From Malus domestica (taxonomy: Eukaryota > Streptophyta > Magnoliopsida > Rosales > Rosaceae): DNA of 64,000 bases. Shown here one piece after another: positions 24,483 through 35,172 of this stretch (the stretch's first letter is position 1; every line of letters starts with the position of its first letter). Under the pieces are notes generated by a model. It searched no databases. It saw only the letters and a list, made by a program, of their open reading frames with translations, and was not told the DNA's origin. The stretch is taken from positions 131,501 through 195,500 of the forward strand of contig NC_091676.1 in NCBI RefSeq assembly GCF_042453785.1. Direction: 5' to 3'. Position numbers and translations under genes: made by a program.

Positions 24483-24611
24483 GTCCTAGTGGACATTCCG
24501 GATCAGGATGTGTCAGTTTACCCATATATATATATGTGTGTGTGTGTGTCCTAGTGGACATTCCGGGTCGAGATGTGTCAGTTTATCCACATATATGCGT
24601 GTGTGTGTTTG
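24483..24611. repeat. 65-bp tandem duplication across the right end of element A
   Basis: The segment CCTAGTGGACATTCCGG through GATGTGTCAGTTTA and the following CATATATA(GT)n appears twice, at about 24484-24548 and 24549-24611. The unit includes the element end, the GTTTA target site and host flank, so it arose after insertion. Confidence 0.75.
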
Positions 24612-25121
24612 TGTGTACGCATAAAATGATTGCACAACATGATCAACATGCGCGCATGAGTACGTTGCTGAGTACTTCATCCAGATCTCATAGAGCCAGG
24701 GCCCATGCACATAAGGACAAGCCTACCCATATATTTTTCCATCGCACGATTAACAAGCATGGATGCACAAACAATCAGGGACGAAGGGAAATAGGACCAA
24801 GGTTGTCCTAGAACCAATTCAGTCTGGAAAATATACATGTGAACACTAATATTTGGTATGAATTCATTTTGTGTCTATTAAATGTTTAATGAAATACATG
24901 CTAGGTATATCTAGACATGTTGCGACATCACTCGATAAGTTTTCTCTATATTACTCATCAGATTACTTCGACATATAGATGTTGATATCTGTTAACATGT
25001 GCACAACAAACCTATTATATACTGATTTTTCTTTTACTCGTTTCGTACTTTGTTCCTATCCAAAAAATTTGTAACTAATATTGGGACCCCCCAAAATTTA
25101 GATTCTCAAAATTTAGATTCT

Positions 25122-25144
25122 GAGAGAGAGAGAGAGAGAGAGAG
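25122..25144. repeat. GA dinucleotide microsatellite
   Basis: About eleven GA units. Confidence 0.9.
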
Positions 25145-26109
25145 TTGTATGCAACCCTAAACCCTAATTCCCACACACAAATACATATGTTTCATTTGAA
25201 CGGCATGCAAGCTTGACAAGGCATTTAGTTTCAACTTTCAATAGCTCAGCTTAATTTTGTTATTTGCATACATGTGCGACCAATAGGTACGTACGTACCT
25301 TAGAAAAGTAGAGTTTTTTGTTGTTGAGCAATTGGTTTAACATTTAATTGATGTGAAATTAACGTAGGATAAATAGTATGTGTATGAAAACTAATATAAA
25401 ATCGCCACCACCTTTCTCCATCAATGAGTGCATTGTTAGTTTAAAAGCAAAGATTGCATATAATCCAATTTTTTGTCCCCATGATGGCGGCTGAGCTCAC
25501 TCTTTCGGCAGAATTCGCTATATGAATACTTTTTAGTATATGATTTCATCTAACAAGATTTGAATAAACTGAATGAAAAAATTACTAGGGAAATCATACT
25601 TTGTAGATTATATGATGTAGTGGTTAATCGTTGGATTCTTTCTTTAATTCATTAAATAAGGAATACAACTATTGATTGCCATATCATATCATGTAGTCTA
25701 TAAAATATAGTTTAAAAAAATGATCTCTCTACCATCACTCTAAAATGAAAATCGATCGATGATAGCTGCCTAGCAGGGGCAATCTAGCATCAATAATAAT
25801 AATTTCATAACAGAGTATAGTATATTCAACGAGTAATGTTAGACTTACCACCTATTTCTACCATGATTTTTACCATCTTTTTAATAGAGAACTCGCGAAC
25901 ATACGTATGTGGGTATCATCTCTATTAGAGAGATGATACAAATATACAATAAGAGAAGCATTTTTTATATTCAATTGCTTTTGGAATTATAGCTAGATAT
26001 TCCATTGGATTTGGATATCTTGACAATCAACATTTTGACGTAAAGATCTACCTCGATCGATCAAACAGAACGATCTTGATATGCAGCAATAATATGAGAG
26101 TTTTTTTTC

Positions 26110-26259
26110 AGTGTAACCGTCACACAAGGTGGTACACCACGTGTCTCTATGTAAATGGTTGGATATATGTGTTAAAATGTTAATAACTTAAAAATTAAAA
26201 TTTTTCACCACTTACATAAAAACACGTGGTGTACTATCCGTGTTCCCGTCACAACTAAA
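26110..26259. mobile_element. Short inverted-repeat MITE
   Basis: The left arm contains TGGTACACCACGTG and the right arm CACGTGGTGTACTA, an almost perfect inverted pair. The outer ends also pair loosely (GTGTAACCGTCACAC against GTGTTCCCGTCAC). T-rich sequence with a final C (TTTTTTTC) flanks both sides and may be an 8- to 9-bp target duplication. No coding capacity. Confidence 0.6.
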
Positions 26260-26289
26260 TTTTTTTCCAATAATACGGCTTTATTTAAA

Positions 26290-26423
26290 AGGAAAACTAA
26301 TAAAAAAGGTTTGAAAACTTTTAGTTTTAACGATAAAGACAAAATAAATAGTACCATAATTAATTTTTTAATGTAAAAATGTGGTTTTTATTAAAGTGAA
26401 TAGTACCAGCAGTTAAAGTTTTC
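26290..26423 (-). mobile_element. MULE-like MITE, family copy with 9-bp target duplication
   Basis: It starts AGGAAAACTAATAAAAAAGG and ends TTAAAGTTTTC, and is flanked by TTATTTAAA at 26281-26289 and 26424-26432. The centre, AATGTAAAAATGTGGTTTTT and GTGAATAGTACCA, is shared with copies at 30261, 46692 and 47592. Nine-base duplications are typical of Mutator-like elements. Confidence 0.75.
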
Positions 26424-27052
26424 TTATTTAAAATCACAAAAATAATCAAAATGTAATGTTATAAAACTAAATGACAGAAGCGATTAGCATTTCTCCACTA
26501 GCTAATATCGATGATATCCCACTTCCATAGCTTCTTCTTTTCCATCCCATGATCCCATCCCATCCAGAGGGGGGTTGTGGGTTCCCAAAGAGATTAATAT
26601 CCATATATGGAGGGTTAATTATATATTCAAATGAAATAATGAAATAATGAATTAATACGACAAAGACCAACCAAACTGATAGCATAGAAAATTAGGAAAC
26701 ACAAATAAGTGGGAACATCACAGAAAATAAAAAAATGGAGTAGATTATTTAAAGGTATGAGAGCACCATCGACGGACATTCCAATAATTGTACAATTATA
26801 GCACCTAAAAGTGGTTCTTATTTTTAATTAGTTAATACTAAGTCTCTTATCATTCTTTAATTAAGTTGTCTGTGTCTCTTGTATCTCTTTTCTCTCTTCT
26901 CTCTGACTTCACTCACTTGATATTATGAAACACGTATACATGCACTTTGCTTCACATAATATTCTTATCATTCTGTTTCTGTAATTAATGTGTATGGAAA
27001 ATTGACGATGGCATCGCAGTACATATGACTTTGTATTTCTTCTCGTCTCGTC

Positions 27053-27077
27053 TATATATATATATATATATATATAT
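27053..27077. repeat. TA dinucleotide microsatellite
   Basis: About twelve TA units between TCTA and TCTCTC. Confidence 0.9.
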
Positions 27078-27402
27078 CTCTCTGCAACAAATTCAAACCT
27101 GCATGCATGTAACACACACACACACAAATTAAGAAGTGAATTCTGAGTTCCATTTCTTATTTTTCATGGAAGATGAACATAACAACATGCAGAGATACAA
27201 CTTATTGAGAACACGCACGCACTTGTAAGCAAAAACTGATCATGTAATTCCTGTATATCAATAGTTAATGAGTCAAATCCAAGCTAGTTGCAGTGCTAGC
27301 TACTAAGTGCTGTGGGGATAAAATAAATTAAAAACTATCCTATTCGGAACTATATCAAATAAATTAAGATCAGTATCGCGCCTTTTCTCTTTAATCAGTT
27401 TT

Positions 27403-29121
27403 CTAGCTCTCTGATGATTGGTTGGGCTGGGCCTGCTGGGACTCGGGCTCGGGCTCCAGCTGGGGCTGCTGGGATTTGGGCTCGGGTTCCGGCTGAGGCT
27501 GGGGTTGATGATCGTAATCTTCAGAACCAGTAGAATGGCAAGCGAGTTGTTGAATGAGGGCCAGCAGCTCAGAACGCATCGTGGATTCCAAAGAAGTATC
27601 AATATGCTTTATGATATCTGGAAATCGATCACCATCATCAACCTTATCATCATCATTTCTTTGTATCTGATCATCTGCACTACCCTTGTCATCAACAACA
27701 ACCTTATCTTTTTCATCTGCACTGTTACTGCTAGTAGTACCACTACTAGCAGTAGTAGGGCTAGAGGAGGAGGCGGCCGCGGTGCAATAGTACCATTGGC
27801 AGATGACTCTAGCAATGGCCATGACATATAGACCACAATCATAATAGTTGGTCTGCCGTGGCGTTGGCAATTGTTTAAAACAAGGGTCATCATTCATATT
27901 ATCAACCCCCCATCTAGACCTAGACGATGATGACGAGTCATCATTAGTACGTGCGCAATGATGGTTCAAGTAGAGTTGACTGTAGTAGTCAAGATGATGA
28001 TCATGGTGTACCCAACGATAAGGGTAGTGGTGGAACATTTCATCATGATGCAACCCCCAAGGGTAGTGGTGGAACGTTATTTGCTCATCATTATGTAACC
28101 CCCAAGGGTTGTGGAACATTTGCTCATCATCGTCATCATCGTCTGGTGGCTTGTTTTTGTCATTCTCGTCTGCTGATCTCATTTCATCATCGCCATTGTC
28201 TTCTGCTGGCTTCTTTGTATCATTGTCGTCTGCTGGTCTCATTTCATCATCGCCATTGTCTTCTTCTGGCTTCTTTTTGTAATCGTCATCTGCTGGCCTC
28301 ATTTCATCATCGCCTAGCGCCTTGTCGTCTGCTGGTTTCTTTTTGTCATCGGCTTCTGCTGGTTCCATTTCATTGTCACTGTGGCCTGCTGGAGGAGGCG
28401 GAGGAGGGGGAGGGGTAAACCAACGATTGTAATGATAATATGGATACCTGTACATCATCAGCATCCTAGCCCTCTTACTACTTTTATTCTCATCTCTAAA
28501 TCTCATGCAGCAGCTGTCCATTTGTCTGGATGGACTAGTAGTACTAGAACTACTAGCAGGTAATGGATGACCTTCGCTAGTAATAGTAGTGGAAGCAGAA
28601 GAGGCCGAGGCAGAGGCAGAGGCGCTATCTGGTGTATCAATCATTCCAACATGTTTCTTAACTGCTTTATAGAGTTTCCAGGCATCGGAACGATTCATAC
28701 TCCCCAAGCTGTCGTAATGTACAAATGTGTTTGATTTTCTGTAAAACACCAGCAAGCTCCAGTGAGTTCCGCCATCATTCTCACCCACGTTCCGATTGTT
28801 ATTGACCGTGAAGATGACAACTTGCTTTTTGAGCACCTCATTAGACTCCTCAAACTCCTTCAAACTCTCGGAATCCTTCGAGTTTGCCAGCCAAAATGAC
28901 AGCGTAGGCGGAACCAGAAGGATGTCATCTTTCGACAAGGATGAGTGATGATTATCATCGCCTAAGTGGTGGTGGGAATTATTGGAAAGATAGTTGAAGT
29001 AGAATTCAATGAGGCAATCATTCAAAAAATGCGGGCCTTTAAGCAGATCCAAGTCAGACCTTCTCAGTACAACCCCACCATAGCTCAACGCCTCCTCCTT
29101 TTGATCCATCAATATTTTCAT
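27403..29121 (-). CDS. NEDP1: NEDD8-specific C48 cysteine protease (NEDP1/DEN1/SENP8-like) with a large low-complexity insertion
   Basis: A single uninterrupted frame. The first ATG is at 29121 (MKILMDQKEE, 572 residues). A second in-frame ATG at 29109 (MDQKEEALSYGGVVLRRSDL) fits the family start better. The frame also runs 39 bases upstream without an ATG. The fold is the Ulp1/SENP8 type: VVLRRSDLDLLKGPHFLND near the start, H120 in GGTHWSLLV, D137 in HYDS, and Q423 and C429 in PRQTNYYDCGLYV. The full triad is therefore present. Family members of about 220-240 residues have some 50 residues between Asp and Cys; here there are nearly 300. The insertion (about 160-412) carries Ser/Ala runs, an eight-Pro run, 20-residue acidic repeats (DDEMRPADD, KKPAEDNG) and His/Trp repeats (HHYPWGLHHDE). 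A Pro-Glu/Gln tail ends the protein. Activity is plausible but unproven. Confidence 0.85.
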   Translation of the reverse strand: MKILMDQKEEALSYGGVVLRRSDLDLLKGPHFLNDCLIEFYFNYLSNNSHHHLGDDNHHSSLSKDDILLVPPTLSFWLANSKDSESLKEFEESNEVLKKQVVIFTVNNNRNVGENDGGTHWSLLVFYRKSNTFVHYDSLGSMNRSDAWKLYKAVKKHVGMIDTPDSASASASASSASTTITSEGHPLPASSSSTTSPSRQMDSCCMRFRDENKSSKRARMLMMYRYPYYHYNRWFTPPPPPPPPAGHSDNEMEPAEADDKKKPADDKALGDDEMRPADDDYKKKPEEDNGDDEMRPADDNDTKKPAEDNGDDEMRSADENDKNKPPDDDDDDEQMFHNPWGLHNDEQITFHHYPWGLHHDEMFHHYPYRWVHHDHHLDYYSQLYLNHHCARTNDDSSSSSRSRWGVDNMNDDPCFKQLPTPRQTNYYDCGLYVMAIARVICQWYYCTAAASSSSPTTASSGTTSSNSADEKDKVVVDDKGSADDQIQRNDDDKVDDGDRFPDIIKHIDTSLESTMRSELLALIQQLACHSTGSEDYDHQPQPQPEPEPKSQQPQLEPEPESQQAQPNQSSES

Positions 29122-30084
29122 TAGAATCGCGAGATGAGCTCTGCCTCTGCTGCAACTCAAGCAGTAGGAAATTAAAATATGTTATGAGCTTAACTAACAA
29201 ACATCAAAAGTGACTAAATCAAAAGTGACGGAATCAAAAGTGATGGAAACTGACTAAAGATTAAGCATACAAACATGCACACTAAATCGGATTCAAATCA
29301 AATTTGAAAACTAGTAACAATGTAAATTGATACAAGGCATATACAGTTAGGTCAGGTATACGACTTGGTTCCCTGCCAAAATACTGAATTGAATGGATTG
29401 ATTTCATTCATACGGTAAACCCCTTTATATGTACATCGCAAGTCTCGAGCTTCAAGGATTAGGATTCCTTGGAAGAAAAGAAACCTAAATTACATACAAT
29501 TACAATACTTAAAGAATAAGGAATCCTACCCACCCCCTAGGCATCTGTATGTTACAGTTTTTTCAACAAGGTCTGATACTAACTCATGGTGTTATATATC
29601 AACAGACATAAATATAAATATATACTATTTAGAGATGATCAATTAGGGTTTCAAGAACGCAAAACAAAGGTAAATTAAGAAAATTCCACAAGCAATAATA
29701 TATGCATGGAGTCCTTGCAACCTTTTCTGAAGTCTCTGGATAGAGGTCGCAACTGCAGCAGCACCAGTACGGATTGAAAGACTGGCTTAATTAGCAAGAA
29801 AGAGTCTATATGATTAAGGAGCCTTGCGTACGTGCACACAAGAAAAGAGAAGACTAGCAGTAGCAAGAGAAAATTAGGGTTAATTCTCACACACAATTTA
29901 TACGATACATTCTTCCTAATTGCTTGTAAATCGCACCGCAAATTAATTTCGGTGAATCCTTTCCTTACTGGATTTGGTTCCTTTTTCTATGTTAATTTTT
30001 TTTTTAAATTCCAATATAAGATACTTCTAGTTAGTGTAGATGATATCTTTTGTTCAATAAAAAAAAAATTGTAATCAAATTAGA

Positions 30085-30215
30085 GAGTAAGACGCGGATG
30101 GCGCTTATCACAGTGGCGAAAAGCAATTATGTAAATATACTCTAGTGTGGGTTCAATCCCTCTTCCCTCTTACCACTAACAATTTAACGCCCTAATACTA
30201 TCGTTTGTGTAAAAA
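30085..30215 (+). mobile_element. Possible tRNA-derived SINE
   Basis: An A-box-like TATCACAGTGG (30106-30116) and a B-box-like GGTTCAATCCC (30150-30160) are about 44 bases apart, the spacing of a pol III internal promoter. The sequence does not fold as a tRNA gene. The ends are approximate. Confidence 0.4.
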
Positions 30216-30260
30216 AAAATTTAGAGTCAAACCTCCGGAATTTTGAACTCAAATACTAAA

Positions 30261-30409
30261 GGGAATTTTAAAAGTTCATGGTACTGTTCACTTTAACGAA
30301 AAACTACATTTTTACACTAAAAAGTCAATCTTGTACTATTCACTTTACCCTTTATTTTGTCCTTATGATTAAAACTCAAAATTTTCAAGTCATTTTCATT
30401 AGTTTTCCT
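30261..30409 (+). mobile_element. MULE-like MITE, family copy (no intact target duplication)
   Basis: Starts GGGAATTTTAAAAGTTCATG and ends CATTAGTTTTCCT, with the shared core TTTTTACACTAAAAAGTCAA and CCTTTATTTTGTCCTTAT. Same family as 26290-26423 but in opposite orientation. The flanks do not match each other, so this copy is older or its ends are eroded. Confidence 0.65.
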
Positions 30410-31674
30410 AAAATTTTTAAAATCAGGTTGGAATCCTAAAACATTTAGGAATTCAAAATTAAAAAAAAATTCAGCTATATAGGAATTAATAGTGCGAAAT
30501 AGGTATTAAGTATCCATATACAAGTTTTAAGCTTTGAGTGCAACGAAATGCGTTAAACGTCACTTGACGTTTCAATATCCTAATTCAATGTAATATTAAA
30601 AAAAGTTTCACATGACATCTTATTATTGAACCTGAACACCACAATAAAAATGAACTTGTTGCATCTAAAGTCCTCACAAACTTTTGTTTCCAAGTTTCCT
30701 AATAAATTCACGCACTGGGTCCCATGAAAATAACAAAATATTGAAAATAGTAGTGTTTAAGGGCAAAATTGTAAAGCAAGCAAATTTGCTTTTGAAATGT
30801 GGTTGTCTTGATCGTCGAGTTAGTCACTTTCGAACCGTTTGCCAGCCAAACCACAACGAGTTAGCCGTCAAGAAAGATACCATTCTCTTCGTCTCGTCGA
30901 GAAGTATGATTTTTGTTTTTAAATCACTCGAATATTGAAGAAGTTATGAACGTTTAAAGTTTATCCAGTTTTCGACGAGTTTTCGTTTTCCCGCGAACCA
31001 ATCACCTTTCAAGTGATTTTTCGACCATCTCTGGCAACCATTGGCCTTCCAAATAGATATAATCTTGTTCTACACTTTCCTATCTTCATTTTGATATATT
31101 ATGGATCAAATTTGATTAAGAAACGATTGAGTTACGAAGCTTTAAAAATTGCTCAAACTTCCAATCAAGAGCTTTTTAACGGACCAAAGTAATGGATGGT
31201 GGACAATCTCATGGACCATTTCTATTGATTTTCAATTTCAGGAACCAAAGTGATGTGTTACGCAAATCTCATTGTTCATTTTGGATAAAAAGCCTAATAA
31301 AAAATAACAATCATAAAAATGTCTTCCTTCGCTAGTCTGTCCATTACATTTGCGTTTAATTGTCAAGTAGCTCTATAAAATAAATAAATCCTTCTTCAAA
31401 ATGGCTCTAGATAACCAACCGAGCCAGCCATGGGGATCGCGGGAGCATGCACTATGGAGTGGATTTTCATATTTTGGAAGGGCACCAAACACCAACCCCG
31501 CCCCGGCCCGGCCCCCCCCCCCCCAAAAACCCCCGGTTGAGGTTGAATCAGTCTCTTTCATACTCTAGTTCCATATCAACAAATAATAACAAAACCAACA
31601 AAGATTTTGAACTCTACCGCATCCTGCAACTATAATGTTTATTAAAAAATAAGACTAGAGAATCACTAATGAGA

Positions 31675-34352
31675 TTAACGGAACTCATCATGGTAATAGT
31701 CCTCTTCCTCATCATCATTGAAAATAGCGCTGTAAAATACATATGGGTTCTCTATCATCTCTCCCAGCGTTAGTTGCCCATCTTTATCTGTATCAGCCTG
31801 CAGTTCGCAAATTTGTCGATTAAAGGCAGCACAAGATATTTACTATCAAACTTCACTTGATGTTTTCAGTGACAGAATAATGGCAAGATTGCAAACATTA
31901 CTTGCTAATCAACTGATAATTCCACCGTCTTATAAGGTAAATATCTACTAGCATGAAGGCAATACATGACTTTAGAATTCGAATACCAACATATAGAGAT
32001 CATGCCCAGTCTATAAACTACAAGCAATTTTGAAAGTTGATCTCCAAATTGCCTCTTCGAGTGCAAGATAAATCAACAGACTTTGACACTTGAAGTTGCT
32101 CTGATAGAATGTAGAAAGTGATTCATCTCTTAACACTGTTATGCATAAATTCACAAACCTTAATTTATTGTTTTGAAATGATTTAACTCATCTTATCTGG
32201 CAAGGAAAGGAACTAGGAAGCCCTTGCTACACGGTGAGAGGAGACTAATTTCCACAAAAAAAGGGCAACTAGATCAATGCTCATATGAACCATATATGCA
32301 TATGTAAACGACACAAAAAGCACAAATTGATAGATCCATCAAAAGTAGAAAAGAAAATACTTTTCACTGTAAAAATGAATACCTGTGATATAATGTAATC
32401 TGCTTGTTGTTTTGCATAGTAATGTTCTGATGGATGTATCTTTCCAATAATAGGAAGCATTTCCTCATCTGACAAATACCTGTGGATATGCAAGACGGAA
32501 ACAAGTAAAATAATCATGAAAAGGGAAACCCTCTGATAATTACACACAAATAAAAGCAGCTTAAAAGTACCCATCGCCATCTTTGTCAAGCTGAGCAAAC
32601 AAATTTCTAGCTGGGAACTCCATCAAATCATCAGACTGATGTGTGGAATTGTGATTTTCTTCATCATAGTTCCTCACCAAATCAAAGAGGCCATGGAAGA
32701 ATTCTTTGAAGTTAATCTTTTCATCTTTGTCGGTGTCCCTTTCCCTAAGGAGGCAATGGAGCATTCAGACAATTAGAGAAGCTAAGCAACAATGTTAGAA
32801 TGACATCGCGCAATGACAAATAAGATGATGTGCAAGGGAAAATGATAAAATACTATAAAATATAAAAAAAGCTGGTGAAAAAGGAAACCGCCCATCTCAA
32901 CTGGTCAGTCCCTGCTTCCTAACTTCCTATATCAGTAAATGTTTCTTTTTCTCTTTTTGGTTTTGATATCAGATGATTTTAGTCCAGGAGAAACCCAAAA
33001 TTATAAAAATAAAAGCAAGAGAAACTTCAATATATTGCTTGAAAATTTCCTTGTCATGGTGCGTGCATCTGACCTACAAACTGATATCCTACAAATAGAT
33101 ATTGCTCATATGGATACAGACAACTAGAATTTCAGCGACGGGAAATCAATATTACCTTACTTCCTCCTTACACAACCACTTAAGTAGCTTCAGGTTTTTG
33201 CTATCAGCTGGGTGTAGAAAGCTAGAAAAGGACGAGGAGAAAAAGCACCGCCATCATGTTAAAGAATGTATTTGAAAGGGTATTATGTACAAGGAAGTTG
33301 AGAGACAGGTAGAAGCTCACTCATTGAACTCGGTTATATTAAGAAGACCATCTCCATTCGCATCGGATGCATTAAAATGTTCCTCTTTCCACCAACCCAT
33401 ATCATAGCCAAAGGAGCTGTTATCTGGCACATGGAACATAAATCGAATCAGTGACAAGGAGAATATGACAGCATACAATGATCTAGTTGAAGATGGCCTA
33501 CTCCTAGATAACAAATGACCACCCTGTTTCACCAGATACAACTTTCCCTCTTCTCACCCATATTACCGCCGTTGGAGCATTAGTACTAGGAACTGAACAA
33601 CATTCCAACACATTACAGAATGACACACTAGTTTTACTTAAATTAAGCTGTATCTGCCGAAGACCAAAAACCACAAATTCCATATAGCATAGCCATGGAT
33701 TGAATTTCGCTTTTCAGCAGTCAATAAAGCCAATATAACAGAACAAGATATGAGAAATAACCAAACATATGCAACAACTTGCAAAGACAAAACCTGCATT
33801 CTGAACCCAACTGGGGGGCTGATACTCGGCAAAGGAAACAAAGCCGTCACTATTCTTGTCGTGAAGCTCCATATCCCTCTGAGTTCGATGCAAGACTTCC
33901 CTCTGAGCCTGGTTCAAGTTCCACTGAGTCAACTCGTCCTCGGTGACGAATCCATCAGCCGGGTCGACATCAACCTTTGGAAACAACAAGAGCAACCTGT
34001 TGGTGACGTTGAACCTGTCCTCATTGTTCAAATAATCCTCAGCGTCCATGAAGTCTTCCCACTCGGGCTGAGACTCGGCGGCCGGTGCGGAGTCGTGGGA
34101 GGCGTTGAAGGCATGATCGAAGTGCTGCTGCTCCCACTTACGGTCCTCGCGGCGGCGCTCAATGTCAGCGACGAGGGGGTCGAAGGGGATGGGGTTATGG
34201 TGGTGGAGGGGGGGAGCAAAGGTGAAGTTGGAGCGGAGCTTGAGGCGGCGGTGGCGGTGGTTGCCGGGTTTCTTTGGGGAGTGGGAGATGAGCAAGAGGA
34301 CAAGGACTGCAATTGCTATGTATATGATTACTGAGACGGACGCCCTCACCAT
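31675..34352 (-). CDS. Calcium-binding protein with six EF-hands and an N-terminal membrane anchor (At5g08580-like, CREC-like)
   Basis: Six exons on the minus strand: 33794-34352, 33321-33423, 33156-33221, 32571-32744, 32383-32479 and 31675-31797, giving 373 residues. Residues 5-23 (SVSVIIYIAIAVLVLLLIS) form a signal anchor, followed by a basic RHRRLKLRS segment. The six EF-hand loops start at D128 (poor), D165 (DKNSDGFVSFAE), D207 (DANGDGLLNITE), D246 (DTDKDEKINFKE), D296 (DKDGDGYLSDEE) and D335 (DTDKDGQLTLGE). The acidic tail ends YYHDEFR, close to the HDEF retention signal of reticulocalbin/calumenin proteins but with an extra Arg. The likely location is the secretory pathway lumen. The Ca2+-dependent role is not known. 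Confidence 0.9.
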
Positions 34353-35138
34353 TGGAACTCTGACGGTGAAATTGGAACGAATCGCTCACTGTGAGTGCAC
34401 CACTAGTATTTGGAAATTTGACTGACTAGTATACCATATGGACTAGACTGGGAGAAGAATCTGGGGAGAAGACAAGAGAATCGGAGAAGAGGAGGATAAG
34501 ACTGATTCAATTTAATTATTTATTCAAATGAATGAATGAACTTGAATGAACTTGCGGATCTGCTCTGCCTCTGCCCGTCTGCCGCCACCCAACCCAGCCT
34601 ACCATCCCATTCCCACTCTTAGTTTTAATTATTATTTTTTTATTTTTTTATATATTTTTTATTTTATTTTTATCGAAAGATAACATTAATAAGCTTGATG
34701 TTAAATTAGCCATCGACAGAGTTTAAACTCCCGCTGTCACTCAACACATTTTCACCATTATGATAAAATGTCATTTGCAATTTTAATTATTAATTAATTG
34801 TTTCTTTTAATTTGTAACCAATTTTCATTTATTAATTTATTACATTTTTTAAGTCGAAGTACAACATTGGGCATAGGGCGAAGGGCCTTGATATCAAAGA
34901 GGTTGCATTAAATTATTATATTTAACTATATGTAGGTGAAGGAGTGCATGTATGGATGACAATTCAAACATTTAAACCCAATAATCGTGGATAATTGTCC
35001 GAATATAACATATTTGGGGATTAAAATTTGATTATATTTTGGATACGGGGAAAAATCGAAAATATTATTCAATTATGGTTTCAGATATGATTATAGGGGT
35101 CTTCGATCTGTATCCGTCCCCACATCCAAACCGAACAT

Positions 35139-35172
35139 CGTCACGCCTCGATTCTAGGATCGGGGTGTGTCA
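35139..35172 (+). repeat. Fragment resembling the end of an LTR
   Basis: GATCGGGGTGTGTCA resembles the right terminus of elements A and B (read outward, ending GTGTGTCA). No matching body was seen. Confidence 0.35.

Larger units (their letters stand above)
20575..24515 (+). mobile_element. LTR-type element A, 3.9 kb, probably a solo LTR of a large non-autonomous family
   Basis: It begins TGTGACAACCCATCCCAAAT and ends GATGTGTCA, and is flanked by the identical 5-mer GTTTA at 20570-20574 and 24516-24520. The TG...CA ends and 5-bp duplication show integrase-mediated insertion. No internal direct copy of its own start was found, so it reads as a single LTR rather than two LTRs with a body. The reverse-oriented element at 59523-61715 shares its ends and internal motifs (GTGTGAATTGACGAAAAT near the start). 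It carries a nested solo LTR (21946-22793) and tandem arrays (about 23275-24045). The 184-aa ORF at 24257-24811 runs across its right end and is not a gene. Confidence 0.8.
24612..27402. other. Intergenic, AT-rich, with MITEs and microsatellites
   Basis: No gene was recognised. The stretch holds a GA microsatellite (25122-25144), two adjacent MITEs (26110-26259 and 26290-26423), a TA microsatellite (27053-27077) and the 3' flank of the NEDP1-like gene. Confidence 0.5.
29122..31674. other. Intergenic: NEDP1-like promoter side, SINE-like and MITE copies
   Basis: Upstream of the protease the minus strand reads TTGAGTTGCAGCAG at about 29147-29160, a possible 3' splice site of a 5' UTR intron. 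A tRNA-like SINE candidate (30085-30215) and a MITE (30261-30409) follow. A C-rich run with about 14 consecutive C lies near 31511-31524. The rest shows nothing recognisable. Confidence 0.45.

Noticed and set aside
24257-24811. 184-aa ORF on the plus strand
   Set aside because: It crosses the right end of element A and the duplicated junction with a GT microsatellite, and shows no domain.
27418-28563. Plus-strand ORFs of 137, 155 and 60 aa
   Set aside because: They are mirror frames of the low-complexity NEDP1-like coding sequence and their repeats only reflect its minisatellite.
33750-34334. 194-aa ORF on the plus strand
   Set aside because: It is antisense to exon 1 of the EF-hand gene. 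The minus frame has EF-hands and agrees in phase with downstream exons.
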